DNA from: Balneolaceae bacterium
GTDB taxonomy: Bacteria; Bacteroidota; Rhodothermia; Balneolales; Balneolaceae
Assembly (NCBI GenBank): GCA_017640605.1
Contig: JAEPQH010000006.1
Span: forward strand, 62,001 to 126,000
Length of the DNA: 64,000 nucleotides
Direction: 5' to 3'
The position numbers and the translations under genes are program-made. Below are positions 9,046 to 16,721 of the stretch, piece after piece. The notes below the pieces were generated by a model that saw only the letters and a list, made by a program, of their open reading frames with translations, had not been told where the DNA came from and did no database searches. Every line of letters begins with the position of its first letter. The stretch's first letter is position 1.

Positions 9046-9327
9046 ATGGAAAGCAGTGTAATTGTACAAATAGCCGTTATTGGAGCCATGGGTTTAATTG
9101 GGTTGGGCGTTGCCTCGATGATTATATCGGGCATTAAAAGTCTTGCACAAGGAAAACAGGATGTAAAACGTATTGTTATCATGGCTGTGCCCTTCGTCAT
9201 CTTTGGTATTGCTTACGGCGTTTTAGGTGATATACCTAAAGCCGGAGTATTAACCACAATGTCGATGATGGGAATCATGGTTGTTTCTGTGATTTTCACC
9301 GGCCTACGCGGCACTTTTAAATTTTAA
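9046..9327 (+). CDS. Small membrane protein in the exbB-exbD operon, function unknown
   Basis: This 93-residue protein is almost all hydrophobic. It has three predicted membrane spans at about residues 5-30, 44-61 and 68-88, joined by a short basic loop (SLAQGKQDVKR). I do not recognise a family. It lies between exbB and the first exbD, with its own CGGAG ribosome-binding site 7 bases before the ATG. Its conserved place in the operon (24 bp after exbB, 15 bp before exbD) suggests an accessory subunit of the ExbB/ExbD motor; this is inference. It is clearly a real gene, given the spacing, ribosome-binding site and codon use. Confidence 0.8.
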   Translation: MESSVIVQIAVIGAMGLIGLGVASMIISGIKSLAQGKQDVKRIVIMAVPFVIFGIAYGVLGDIPKAGVLTTMSMMGIMVVSVIFTGLRGTFKF

Positions 9328-9342
9328 AACCGGAGCATTTCT

Positions 9343-9885
9343 ATGCTATTAAAAAAGAAAAAAAGAGAAGGAGCGGAAATAAATGGTTCGTCGATGGCAG
9401 ACATCGCCTTCCTGCTGCTCATTTTCTTCCTGGTTACCACCACAATTAATGTGGATACCGGGATTGGGATGGTATTGCCTCCGCCATTAGACGAAGAGGT
9501 TGATCCACCACCCATTCGTGAACGTAATCAGATGAACATTCTGGTAAACGCACAAGGACTTATTCTTATGGATGAGCAACCAACCGCAATTACCGAAGTT
9601 CGTGAGAAACTAAAAGAGTTTATCGATAACCCTAATAACGATGAAACTCTTGCAGTATCACCTGAAGCAGCGATTGTTTCACTCAAAACTCAGAAAGAAA
9701 CTCCTTACCGAATTTACATTGATATGTTGGATGAGGTAATGGGCGCATACAAAGAGTTACGTGATGCAGCCTCGCGAGCAAACTATGGTGTAGAATTTGA
9801 TCGACTTCAGCCGGAATCAGCTCAGCGTGAGCAAATTCAGGATATGTATCCTAAGAAAATTTCAATCGCAGCGGAGGAAGGATAA
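9343..9885 (+). CDS. exbD: Biopolymer transport protein ExbD/TolR (first copy)
   Basis: The 180-residue protein has a basic N-terminus, one membrane helix at about residues 18-38 (SMADIAFLLLIFFLVTTTI) and a periplasmic domain. The Asp in MADIAFLLLIFFLVTT is the proton-carrying residue of the ExbD/TolR family. It works with ExbB to energise TonB-type transducers. The periplasmic domain is longer than in typical ExbD (about 140 residues) and includes a proline/acid-rich segment (PPPLDEEVDPPP). CGGAG lies 7 bases before the ATG, and the stop overlaps the start of the next exbD by one base. Confidence 0.92.
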   Translation: MLLKKKKREGAEINGSSMADIAFLLLIFFLVTTTINVDTGIGMVLPPPLDEEVDPPPIRERNQMNILVNAQGLILMDEQPTAITEVREKLKEFIDNPNNDETLAVSPEAAIVSLKTQKETPYRIYIDMLDEVMGAYKELRDAASRANYGVEFDRLQPESAQREQIQDMYPKKISIAAEEG

Positions 9886-10334
9886 TGGCAGGTCATTTTA
9901 AAAAGAAACAAGCAGGAAGTAAGCAAGAAATCCCTACTTCAGCCATGCCTGATGTAGTATTCATGCTTCTGTTCTTCTTCATGGTAACCACCGTACTCCG
10001 GGAAGTTACCTTGAAAGTGAAACTTGATTTAACGCAAGCTACTCACATCGAGAAAATCGAAGAAAAACGATTAGTGTCTTACATCTATATGGGGCCTGAG
10101 CGTTTACCGGGAAATGAACTTGGTGAAGATAAAGTGCAAATCGACGATGCAATCGTAGATGATATCGGAGCAATTCGTAATCTCATGTACGATAAACTGT
10201 TAGAAGAGCCAAGGTTGATTGTTTCCCTTCGAGTGGATCAGAATTCTCAATTCGAATTACTGTCGGATGTTCAAAAAGAACTTCAACAGGCAGGTACTTT
10301 CCGAATTAACTATTCTACCAAACGCGAAGAGTAG
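9885..10334 (+). CDS. exbD: Biopolymer transport protein ExbD/TolR (second copy)
   Basis: The 149-residue protein repeats the ExbD plan: a short basic tail, then a single helix with the proton-relay aspartate (SAMPDVVFMLLFFFMVTTVL, about residues 19-40), then a periplasmic domain. It differs strongly from the first ExbD, so it is an old paralogue and not a recent copy. Paired ExbD genes may allow ExbD heterodimers in the motor pore. Its ATG overlaps the previous stop (TAATG at 9883-9887), implying translational coupling; CGGAGG precedes it by 7 bases. A strong terminator follows. Confidence 0.92.
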   Translation: MAGHFKKKQAGSKQEIPTSAMPDVVFMLLFFFMVTTVLREVTLKVKLDLTQATHIEKIEEKRLVSYIYMGPERLPGNELGEDKVQIDDAIVDDIGAIRNLMYDKLLEEPRLIVSLRVDQNSQFELLSDVQKELQQAGTFRINYSTKREE

Positions 10335-10356
10335 TTACTCTCGATACACATATTCA

Positions 10357-10387
10357 GGCATCTGCGTATTACGTGGATGCCTTTTTT
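10357..10387 (+). terminator. Rho-independent terminator of the exbB-exbD operon
   Basis: A 10-bp stem (GGCATCTGCG with CGTGGATGCC, two G-U pairs) around a TATTA loop is followed by six T residues. It sits 23 bp after the second exbD and just before thiL. Confidence 0.85.
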
Positions 10388-10401
10388 AATTTATACCACT
10401 T

Positions 10402-11430
10402 ATGAGCACAACATTTACACCCATTCAGGAAATAGGCCGCGAAAAATTAATTGAAAAGCTAAAAGCTTATAAAGGTGCAGAAGTTTCCAATGTGTTATAC
10501 GGCACAGGTGATGATGCCGCTGTATTCAAATCATCGCCGGGAACTCTACAATTGATTAGCTCAGATTCATTTGTTGAAGGAGCAGATTTTGACCCAACCT
10601 ACATGCCATTTACTCATTTCGGGTACAAAATGGTAACTGCGGTTGTTTCGGATATCATTGCCATGAATGGAGAGCCTAAAGGATTATTAGTTAATCTCGC
10701 ACTACCAAATCGACTGTCAGTAGAAATGATCGACCAGCTGTATGAGGGAATTGATCGGGCGTGTAAGCAATTTGGAGTGGCTATTTTAGGCGGTGACTTG
10801 ACCGGGAATCATCAAAATGCAGTGTTTTCACTTACAGTTTATGGAGAAGTTAAAGAAGAAGAACTCGTAACACGTGCAAATGCTAAACAAGGAGATGCCA
10901 TTTGTGTAACCGGTGATGTAGGTGCTGCTGTGGCCGGACTTAGAATTTTAATGCGCGAAAAGAAATTTTGGCAGGAACATGGCGATCAGCATGCACAACC
11001 TGATTTAGGTGATTATAAATTCGTAGTTGAAAGACAATTGCTTCCCGTTGCTAGGTTGGATGTCATAAAAACTTTACGAGCGCATGATGTTATACCTACT
11101 GCAATGATTGATTTGAGCAAAGGTATTATCAAAGAGGTAACAAGTTTATGCCGACAATCTAATTTAGGGGCACATTTGTATCAAGCTGCAGTGCCGGTGG
11201 CGGTAGAAACCCGACAAGTTGCCGACGAAATGGAAGAAGACGTTGATAAATATGCTTTATTCGGAGGCGAAGATTATGAACTGATTTTCACCCTGCCCGA
11301 GAAAGAAGTAGACAAGTTCATTAAACATTTTAACGATTTTTCTGTGATTGGGCGAATGACACCCAAAGAAGATGGGTTAATATTGCAGACGGCCGAGGGA
11401 GACCTGATTGGATTTGATGAATTGTCATAG
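10402..11430 (+). CDS. thiL: Thiamine-monophosphate kinase
   Basis: The 342-residue protein matches ThiL, which phosphorylates thiamine monophosphate to the active cofactor thiamine diphosphate. Visible family features are GTGDDAAVF near residue 35, the SDSFVEGADF block, GGDLTGN near residue 129, VTGDVGAAVAGL (an ATP/Mg-binding loop of the PurM-like fold), IDLSKGI (in place of the usual IDxSDGL) and FGGEDYEL near 288. Thiamine synthesis genes are not adjacent. The gene stands after the exb terminator and before ftsH. The ATG follows the terminator by only 14 bp, so its promoter must lie upstream, within the exb operon end, unless transcripts read through. Confidence 0.93.
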   Translation: MSTTFTPIQEIGREKLIEKLKAYKGAEVSNVLYGTGDDAAVFKSSPGTLQLISSDSFVEGADFDPTYMPFTHFGYKMVTAVVSDIIAMNGEPKGLLVNLALPNRLSVEMIDQLYEGIDRACKQFGVAILGGDLTGNHQNAVFSLTVYGEVKEEELVTRANAKQGDAICVTGDVGAAVAGLRILMREKKFWQEHGDQHAQPDLGDYKFVVERQLLPVARLDVIKTLRAHDVIPTAMIDLSKGIIKEVTSLCRQSNLGAHLYQAAVPVAVETRQVADEMEEDVDKYALFGGEDYELIFTLPEKEVDKFIKHFNDFSVIGRMTPKEDGLILQTAEGDLIGFDELS

Positions 11431-11471
11431 CAGATTTAGTGGCACGTTTTTTGCCAATCGAATGTTCCTTG

Positions 11472-11498
11472 AATCCCGCAAAAATTAAAAGCGGGATT
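11472..11498 (+). other. Hairpin between thiL and ftsH
   Basis: AATCCCGC (11472-11479) and GCGGGATT (11491-11498) form a perfect 8-bp stem with an 11-base A-rich loop, 35 bp before the ftsH start. It lacks a clear T tract, so it may be an ftsH leader structure or an inefficient terminator of thiL. Confidence 0.4.
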
Positions 11499-11533
11499 GT
11501 CTATATTGGAAAAAAAACTTAGAGATCATTTTA

Positions 11534-13666
11534 ATGGCTGATAACAAGCCCAACAAGAAAAAAACTATAAAGCCGCCTACTGGTGGTGGCAACAAACCCG
11601 GTAGCCCAAAGTTTCCAACCTGGGGTTTTCTGGTTATTATCCTGTTTTTAATATTTGTTCAGTTTTTGTTTTTAAATCCTGAGCCCGGTAATGGTATCAA
11701 ATACAGCGAATTTTTGTCGGACGTTAAGAATGGCTATGTAGAAGAAATCATTATCAAAAATGGCGTTGATATTTTTGGCAAGTATAATGACAAAGCCATA
11801 AGTGATGGTATAATAACGCCCCCCGCCGAATCAGATAATCCACTCAATATTCCATCGGCATCAGGAGAAGAGTTTAGAGCTTTTGTAACCACCATGCTTC
11901 CGGGAGATGACATCCGCCCAATTTTAGATGAGTATAATGTAGAATATGAAGTACGCATCGAAGAAGACTGGTTCAGTGGCGTATTCATGTGGTTGATTAT
12001 GATTGCACTTGCCATCGGATTCTGGGTGTTTATTTTCAGAAGAATGAATCCCGGACAACAAGTGCTCAATATTGGGAAGAACAAAGCCTCGTTGTATGAT
12101 CAACAAACTGACACAAAAGTAACTTTTAAAGACGTTGCCGGTTTAGATGAAGCAAAAGAAGAAGTAAAAGAGATTGTTGAATTTTTAAAGAATCCCGGCA
12201 AATTCACCAAACTTGGTGGTAAGATTCCTAAAGGTGCACTTTTAGTTGGATCTCCCGGTACCGGTAAAACATTACTTGCAAAAGCTGTTGCCGGTGAGGC
12301 TGCCGTACCATTTTTCTCACTTTCCGGTTCGGATTTCGTGGAAATGTTTGTAGGTGTGGGTGCGGCACGTGTTCGTGATCTATTCAAGCAAGCGAAAGAA
12401 AAAGCGCCATGTATCATCTTTATTGATGAGATTGATGCCATTGGACGTTCTCGAGGCCGTGGTCAAATGCCAGGTGCTAACGATGAGCGCGAGAACACCT
12501 TAAACTCTTTATTAGTAGAAATGGATGGTTTTGCTACGGATTCAGGCGTAATCATTCTAGCAGCAACCAATCGTCCAGATGTTTTGGACAATGCGTTATT
12601 ACGTCCCGGACGTTTTGATCGACAAATTTCTATCGACAAACCGGATATAGTTGGGCGAAAAGCAATCTTTAAAGTGCATCTTGAGCCACTAACACTCTCG
12701 AAAGATGTTGACGTGAAAAAACTTGCTGCGGCTACACCGGGCTTTGCCGGCGCAGAAATCGCGAATGTTTGTAATGAAGCCGCTTTAATTGCTGCTCGTA
12801 GCGACAAAGACTCCGTTGACATGGATGATTTCCACGATGCGATTGATCGTGTTATTGGTGGTCTTGAGAAAAAGAATAAAATTATCTCGCCAGAAGAAAA
12901 AGAGATCGTGGCGTATCATGAAGCAGGTCACGCAGTGGCAGGTTGGTACCTAGAACATGCAGATCCATTGGTTAAGGTTTCTATTGTTCCTCGTGGAATT
13001 GCTGCGTTGGGATATGCACAGTATTTACCAAAAGAACAGTACTTACACCAAACCGATCAGTTGTTAGATGAAATGTGTATGGCATTAGGTGGTAGAGCCG
13101 CCGAGCAAATCATCTTTGGCAAAATTTCCACCGGTGCGTTGAGTGATTTGGAAAGAATCACCAAAATGGCATACAGCATTGTTACCGTGTATGGAATGAA
13201 TGATCGCATTGGTAATATATCGTTTTACGATTCCAAGCAGAACGATTACAACTTTAATAAGCCTTATTCGGAAGACACAGCAAAGATCATCGACGAAGAA
13301 GTAAAAAAGATAGTGGATGGTGCGTATCAGCGAACTATCGAGTTACTAACCGAGAAGAAAGAGCAGCTTGAGATTCTTGCTAAAGAATTGCTCGATAAAG
13401 AGATTATTTTCCAGTCTGATCTTGAAAAATTAATCGGTAAGCGCCCATTTGATAAGCCAACAAATTATGAGGCCTACACAAATGGGGAAGCGTCAAATGA
13501 TGATGACGAATCTACTACCGAAGAGGAAAAAGGTAGCGATGAAAATGAAGATAATACCGATGAAAATATTAGCGCCAATGTTAACACGGTAATATCCGAC
13601 GATGAAAACGGTGCGGAAGAAACAAGCGATGAAGACGCTAAAAAGCCCGATTCTTCTAGCTCTTAA
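11534..13666 (+). CDS. ftsH: ATP-dependent zinc metalloprotease FtsH
   Basis: The 710-residue membrane-anchored AAA+ protease removes damaged or regulated membrane and cytosolic proteins. Two membrane helices (about residues 30-48 and 148-168) flank a periplasmic domain. The AAA module has Walker A GSPGTGKT (239-246), Walker B IIFIDE (294-299) and the second region of homology near 340-362. The zinc site is HEAGH (462-466). The second Walker A residue is Ser rather than the usual Pro, a mild variation. The C-terminal tail (about 655-710) is a long acidic Glu/Asp/Ser/Asn stretch likely to be disordered. The stop codon begins the first unit of an 11-bp repeat array that appears to control the next gene. 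Confidence 0.97.
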   Translation: MADNKPNKKKTIKPPTGGGNKPGSPKFPTWGFLVIILFLIFVQFLFLNPEPGNGIKYSEFLSDVKNGYVEEIIIKNGVDIFGKYNDKAISDGIITPPAESDNPLNIPSASGEEFRAFVTTMLPGDDIRPILDEYNVEYEVRIEEDWFSGVFMWLIMIALAIGFWVFIFRRMNPGQQVLNIGKNKASLYDQQTDTKVTFKDVAGLDEAKEEVKEIVEFLKNPGKFTKLGGKIPKGALLVGSPGTGKTLLAKAVAGEAAVPFFSLSGSDFVEMFVGVGAARVRDLFKQAKEKAPCIIFIDEIDAIGRSRGRGQMPGANDERENTLNSLLVEMDGFATDSGVIILAATNRPDVLDNALLRPGRFDRQISIDKPDIVGRKAIFKVHLEPLTLSKDVDVKKLAAATPGFAGAEIANVCNEAALIAARSDKDSVDMDDFHDAIDRVIGGLEKKNKIISPEEKEIVAYHEAGHAVAGWYLEHADPLVKVSIVPRGIAALGYAQYLPKEQYLHQTDQLLDEMCMALGGRAAEQIIFGKISTGALSDLERITKMAYSIVTVYGMNDRIGNISFYDSKQNDYNFNKPYSEDTAKIIDEEVKKIVDGAYQRTIELLTEKKEQLEILAKELLDKEIIFQSDLEKLIGKRPFDKPTNYEAYTNGEASNDDDESTTEEEKGSDENEDNTDENISANVNTVISDDENGAEETSDEDAKKPDSSSS

Positions 13667-13740
13667 CATTGAGGTAATGCTTGGATAACTTTCGGGTAAC
13701 TATCCGATAACAGAAGCATAAACAGCAGGTAACAGTACGG
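13664..13740 (+). promoter_or_regulatory. Array of seven 11-bp direct repeats (TAAC units), probable activator-binding site
   Basis: TAA occurs at 13664, 13675, 13686, 13697, 13708, 13719 and 13730, exactly 11 bp apart. Five of the seven units read TAAC, one TAAT and one TAAAC. The two bases before each unit from the second on are GG, GA or CA, so the core is roughly G-R-TAAC. Head-to-tail sites spaced by 11 bp, one per helical turn, are the classic binding mode of PhoB/OmpR-family response regulators, including Pho boxes. The array ends 14 bp before a -7 element. The first unit coincides with the ftsH stop codon and may be chance. Confidence 0.7.
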
Positions 13741-13754
13741 AAAAGAGTGTGACG

Positions 13755-13762
13755 TAGTTTTG
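13755..13762 (+). promoter_or_regulatory. Bacteroidota-type -7 promoter element for the TonB receptor operon
   Basis: TAGTTTTG exactly matches the TAnnTTTG -7 consensus described for Bacteroidota primary sigma factors. The expected TTTG -33 element is not seen about 19 bp upstream; the last units of the 11-bp array lie there instead, as at activator-dependent promoters. The predicted transcript start is a few bases after 13762, about 40 bp before the GTG start at 13808. Confidence 0.5.
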
Positions 13763-13807
13763 TGCACGATCAAAACGTGAACAAAAAATACACATCAGCA
13801 CACACTC

Positions 13808-16690
13808 GTGAACAAAATAAAAATCACTTCCGTACTGATCTTTGCCTTACTAATCACATCAAATCTTTTAGCGCAAAGCTCAGCCAAAATCACCGGAACT
13901 GTAGTAGACAGTGAAACCGGTGAAACCTTGATCGGTGTTAACGTTGTAATCGACGGTACTATTAAAGGTACAGCCACCGATATTGATGGCAGATACACCA
14001 TCAGAAATGTAGAGCCCGGAACTTACACTCTTGTAGTAAGTTATCTGTCCTTTTCAACCCAACGCATTACTGATGTTGTTGTGGAAGAAGGAGCAACTGT
14101 TACTTTAGATGTAGCACTTCAGCCCGAATCTGAATTACTAGACGAAATTGTAGTAACTGCCGATGTAGTACTCAATAACGAAGCAGGGCTTTTACGTCAA
14201 CGCCAAAAATCTATCGCTTTTTCTGATGCGATTTCAGCGGAATCTATTTCGAAATCCGGATCCGGTGACGCCGCCGGAGCGCTTAAGAAAGTAGTGGGAG
14301 CATCGGTTGTTGGGGGAAAATACGTGTACGTTAGAGGTCTTGGTGATCGATACTCTACAGCTCACTTGAATGGATCAGAGCTTCCAAGTGCCGATCCTGA
14401 CAAAAATGCCTTTCAACTGGATTTGATTCCTAGCAATGTGATTGAAAACATTGTTACCATCAAAACCTTTACCCCTGACAAGCCGGGAAATTTTTCAGGC
14501 GGATTGGTAGATGTTACGACAAAAGATTTCCCTGAATCGATGTTGTTTAATATCTCTTCATCGGTTGGTTTCAATACCGAAACTACCTTTAAAGATGGGT
14601 TGGGATCAACCAGAAGTAATTCTGAGTTAATTGCCCTTAGTGGAGACATTAGAGAATTACCAACAGCAGTTGAGCAAAATTTAGGCAGTATTCCTCAGCG
14701 AGCCGATTCTTTCCTCAAATTCAGAGACGACCATTTAGCAGCTTCAGATACATTAGATCGCGTTAGTAGTGCATTCAATAACGAGATGACTCCTCGTAAT
14801 ATCACTATTCCATTAAACACCGGTTTATCGATGTCGTTAGGAAATGAGTTTCAATTCTTGAACCGTGATTTTGGGTATATCGTAGGCTTTTCTCACAATC
14901 GTTCATTTTCATCTTATGAAAATGGAACTGATGGTATATATCAACTTATTGGTAATCTGACACCTGAAACAGAGTTAAATGCTTTAAATAATCTCTCTGA
15001 TTTCAGAACCCAGGAGAATATCGATTTAGGAGGGTTGGCTTCGCTATCATTCAAAGCAAATCCAAATAATAAAGTGTCGCTTACTTGGGTTCGAACTCAA
15101 AGTGGTACAAATGAAGGTCGCGCGCTCAATGGTTTTAGAGAAGAAATCGATCAAGGTGGGTTTGATAGCTATAACTCTACCGTTATTTCTTACACAGAGC
15201 GAAAACTAAGTTCATTTCAAGCAAGTGGTAAGCATGTAGCTCCTGCATTAAATAACCTCACTTTCGAATGGAGTGGGACTTTTTCTGAAAACGAATTAGA
15301 CCAACCTGATATACGATTTTTTGAATATGGAATTCGTACCGCAGACACTACGTATTCGATTTCTACCGGTGCTTACTCACGTCCGCAACGATTTTTCCGA
15401 AATATGGATGAATCTAATACCAATTTGATTGCCGACTTAAGTCTTCCTATTCGATTTGGGCAAGGTAATACTATGATTTTAAAAACAGGTGGTTCTTATC
15501 TCGAAGGTGATCGAACATTTCGTGAGCGAAGATTTGCTTACGGACAGGATCGTGCAGATTTAAATGATTTTGATGGAAATTTTGATGAATTCTTTGCCTA
15601 CACCGGGATTGATGATGAGTTAACAGATGCCAACAATACCTTTATTTATTACGGGCATTATATTTTCGATCGTACCAACATCACAAATAATTATGATGGC
15701 TCAAAAGAGATAAAAGCCGGATATATGATGGCTGAAATTCCCTTTGGAAGATTCAAGTTTATTGGTGGCGCTCGTTATGAAACCACATTATTAAAGGCTG
15801 AAAGCCAAAATATTGAATTAGATGATTCACTTCGAATTGGTGAAATCGATCAGGAAGATTTGTTACCGTCAGCTTCACTAATCTTTAGCCTAAATGAGAA
15901 TCAAAATTTTAGAATAGCGTATTCAAACACACTGGCAAGACCTAGTTATCGTGAAATTGCGCCATTCTCTGGATTCGATGCCTACGGTGGTTCAATCAAT
16001 GTAGGAAATATCAATCTCGATCGGACTTTAATTACGAACTACGATGCTCGTTGGGAATATTTCTTAGGTGTTGGTGAGTTAGTAGCGATTAGTGGTTTTT
16101 ATAAAAATCTCGAGAATCCTATTGAGCGCGTTTTTGATACTCAGCGTGTACGTACAAGAACCTGGCAAAATGTTGAAGAAGCAACCGTTTACGGTGTCGA
16201 ATTTGAAGTAAGAAAGAACCTTGGTTTCATTACTCCAAAATTTGAATATCTATCACTAGCTACTAATCTAACTTTTGTTCATTCAGAAGTGAATGTGCCA
16301 GAAGAAGAGTTATTTACAGCAAGAATCAGTGATCCTGATTTTGAAGATACCCGACCACTTTATGGTCAATCACCCTACATCTTCAATATGGATTTGTCCT
16401 ATTTAAATCCTGAAATCGATCTTACTGTTGACTTAAATACCAACGTTTTTGGCGATCGACTATCCGATGTTACCCTAGGTGCAAATCCGGATGTATTTGA
16501 GCGCGGATATGTAACTACTGATCTAATCATATCTAAAGGTTTTGCCAATAATTTCAGTGCCAAGCTATCACTAAAGAACTTATTAGATCCTGAGATTAAG
16601 AATTCATCAGAATTGAATGGAGAAGAATATGTGTATCAGTCTTTCAACCGAGGCCGATCCATTTCATTGAGTATATCCTATAAACTCTAA
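13808..16690 (+). CDS. TonB-dependent outer membrane receptor with carboxypeptidase-regulatory-like N-terminal domain
   Basis: The start is a GTG, chosen because it begins a signal peptide (KIKITSVLIFALLITSNLLAQ) and no ATG lies nearby upstream. After cleavage a carboxypeptidase-regulatory-like domain spans about residues 25-105 (ITGTVVDSETGETLIGVNVV). The plug is at about 110-235 (LDEIVVTADVV, then YVYVRGLGDRYSTAHLNG) and a 22-stranded barrel-like region runs to the C-terminus (SISLSISYKL). Such receptors import large or scarce substrates using TonB-ExbB-ExbD. It lies 31 bp before the gene for a duplicated secreted protein, its likely partner. Its control region holds an 11-bp repeat array. 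The ligand cannot be told from sequence. Confidence 0.92.
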   Translation: MNKIKITSVLIFALLITSNLLAQSSAKITGTVVDSETGETLIGVNVVIDGTIKGTATDIDGRYTIRNVEPGTYTLVVSYLSFSTQRITDVVVEEGATVTLDVALQPESELLDEIVVTADVVLNNEAGLLRQRQKSIAFSDAISAESISKSGSGDAAGALKKVVGASVVGGKYVYVRGLGDRYSTAHLNGSELPSADPDKNAFQLDLIPSNVIENIVTIKTFTPDKPGNFSGGLVDVTTKDFPESMLFNISSSVGFNTETTFKDGLGSTRSNSELIALSGDIRELPTAVEQNLGSIPQRADSFLKFRDDHLAASDTLDRVSSAFNNEMTPRNITIPLNTGLSMSLGNEFQFLNRDFGYIVGFSHNRSFSSYENGTDGIYQLIGNLTPETELNALNNLSDFRTQENIDLGGLASLSFKANPNNKVSLTWVRTQSGTNEGRALNGFREEIDQGGFDSYNSTVISYTERKLSSFQASGKHVAPALNNLTFEWSGTFSENELDQPDIRFFEYGIRTADTTYSISTGAYSRPQRFFRNMDESNTNLIADLSLPIRFGQGNTMILKTGGSYLEGDRTFRERRFAYGQDRADLNDFDGNFDEFFAYTGIDDELTDANNTFIYYGHYIFDRTNITNNYDGSKEIKAGYMMAEIPFGRFKFIGGARYETTLLKAESQNIELDDSLRIGEIDQEDLLPSASLIFSLNENQNFRIAYSNTLARPSYREIAPFSGFDAYGGSINVGNINLDRTLITNYDARWEYFLGVGELVAISGFYKNLENPIERVFDTQRVRTRTWQNVEEATVYGVEFEVRKNLGFITPKFEYLSLATNLTFVHSEVNVPEEELFTARISDPDFEDTRPLYGQSPYIFNMDLSYLNPEIDLTVDLNTNVFGDRLSDVTLGANPDVFERGYVTTDLIISKGFANNFSAKLSLKNLLDPEIKNSSELNGEEYVYQSFNRGRSISLSISYKL

Positions 16691-16721
16691 AACAATCAAA
16701 AACCAAACAACAACCAACACT

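Noticed and set aside
11472-11498. Rho-independent terminator of thiL
   Set aside because: The stem is good but no T tract follows, so I list it only as a hairpin.
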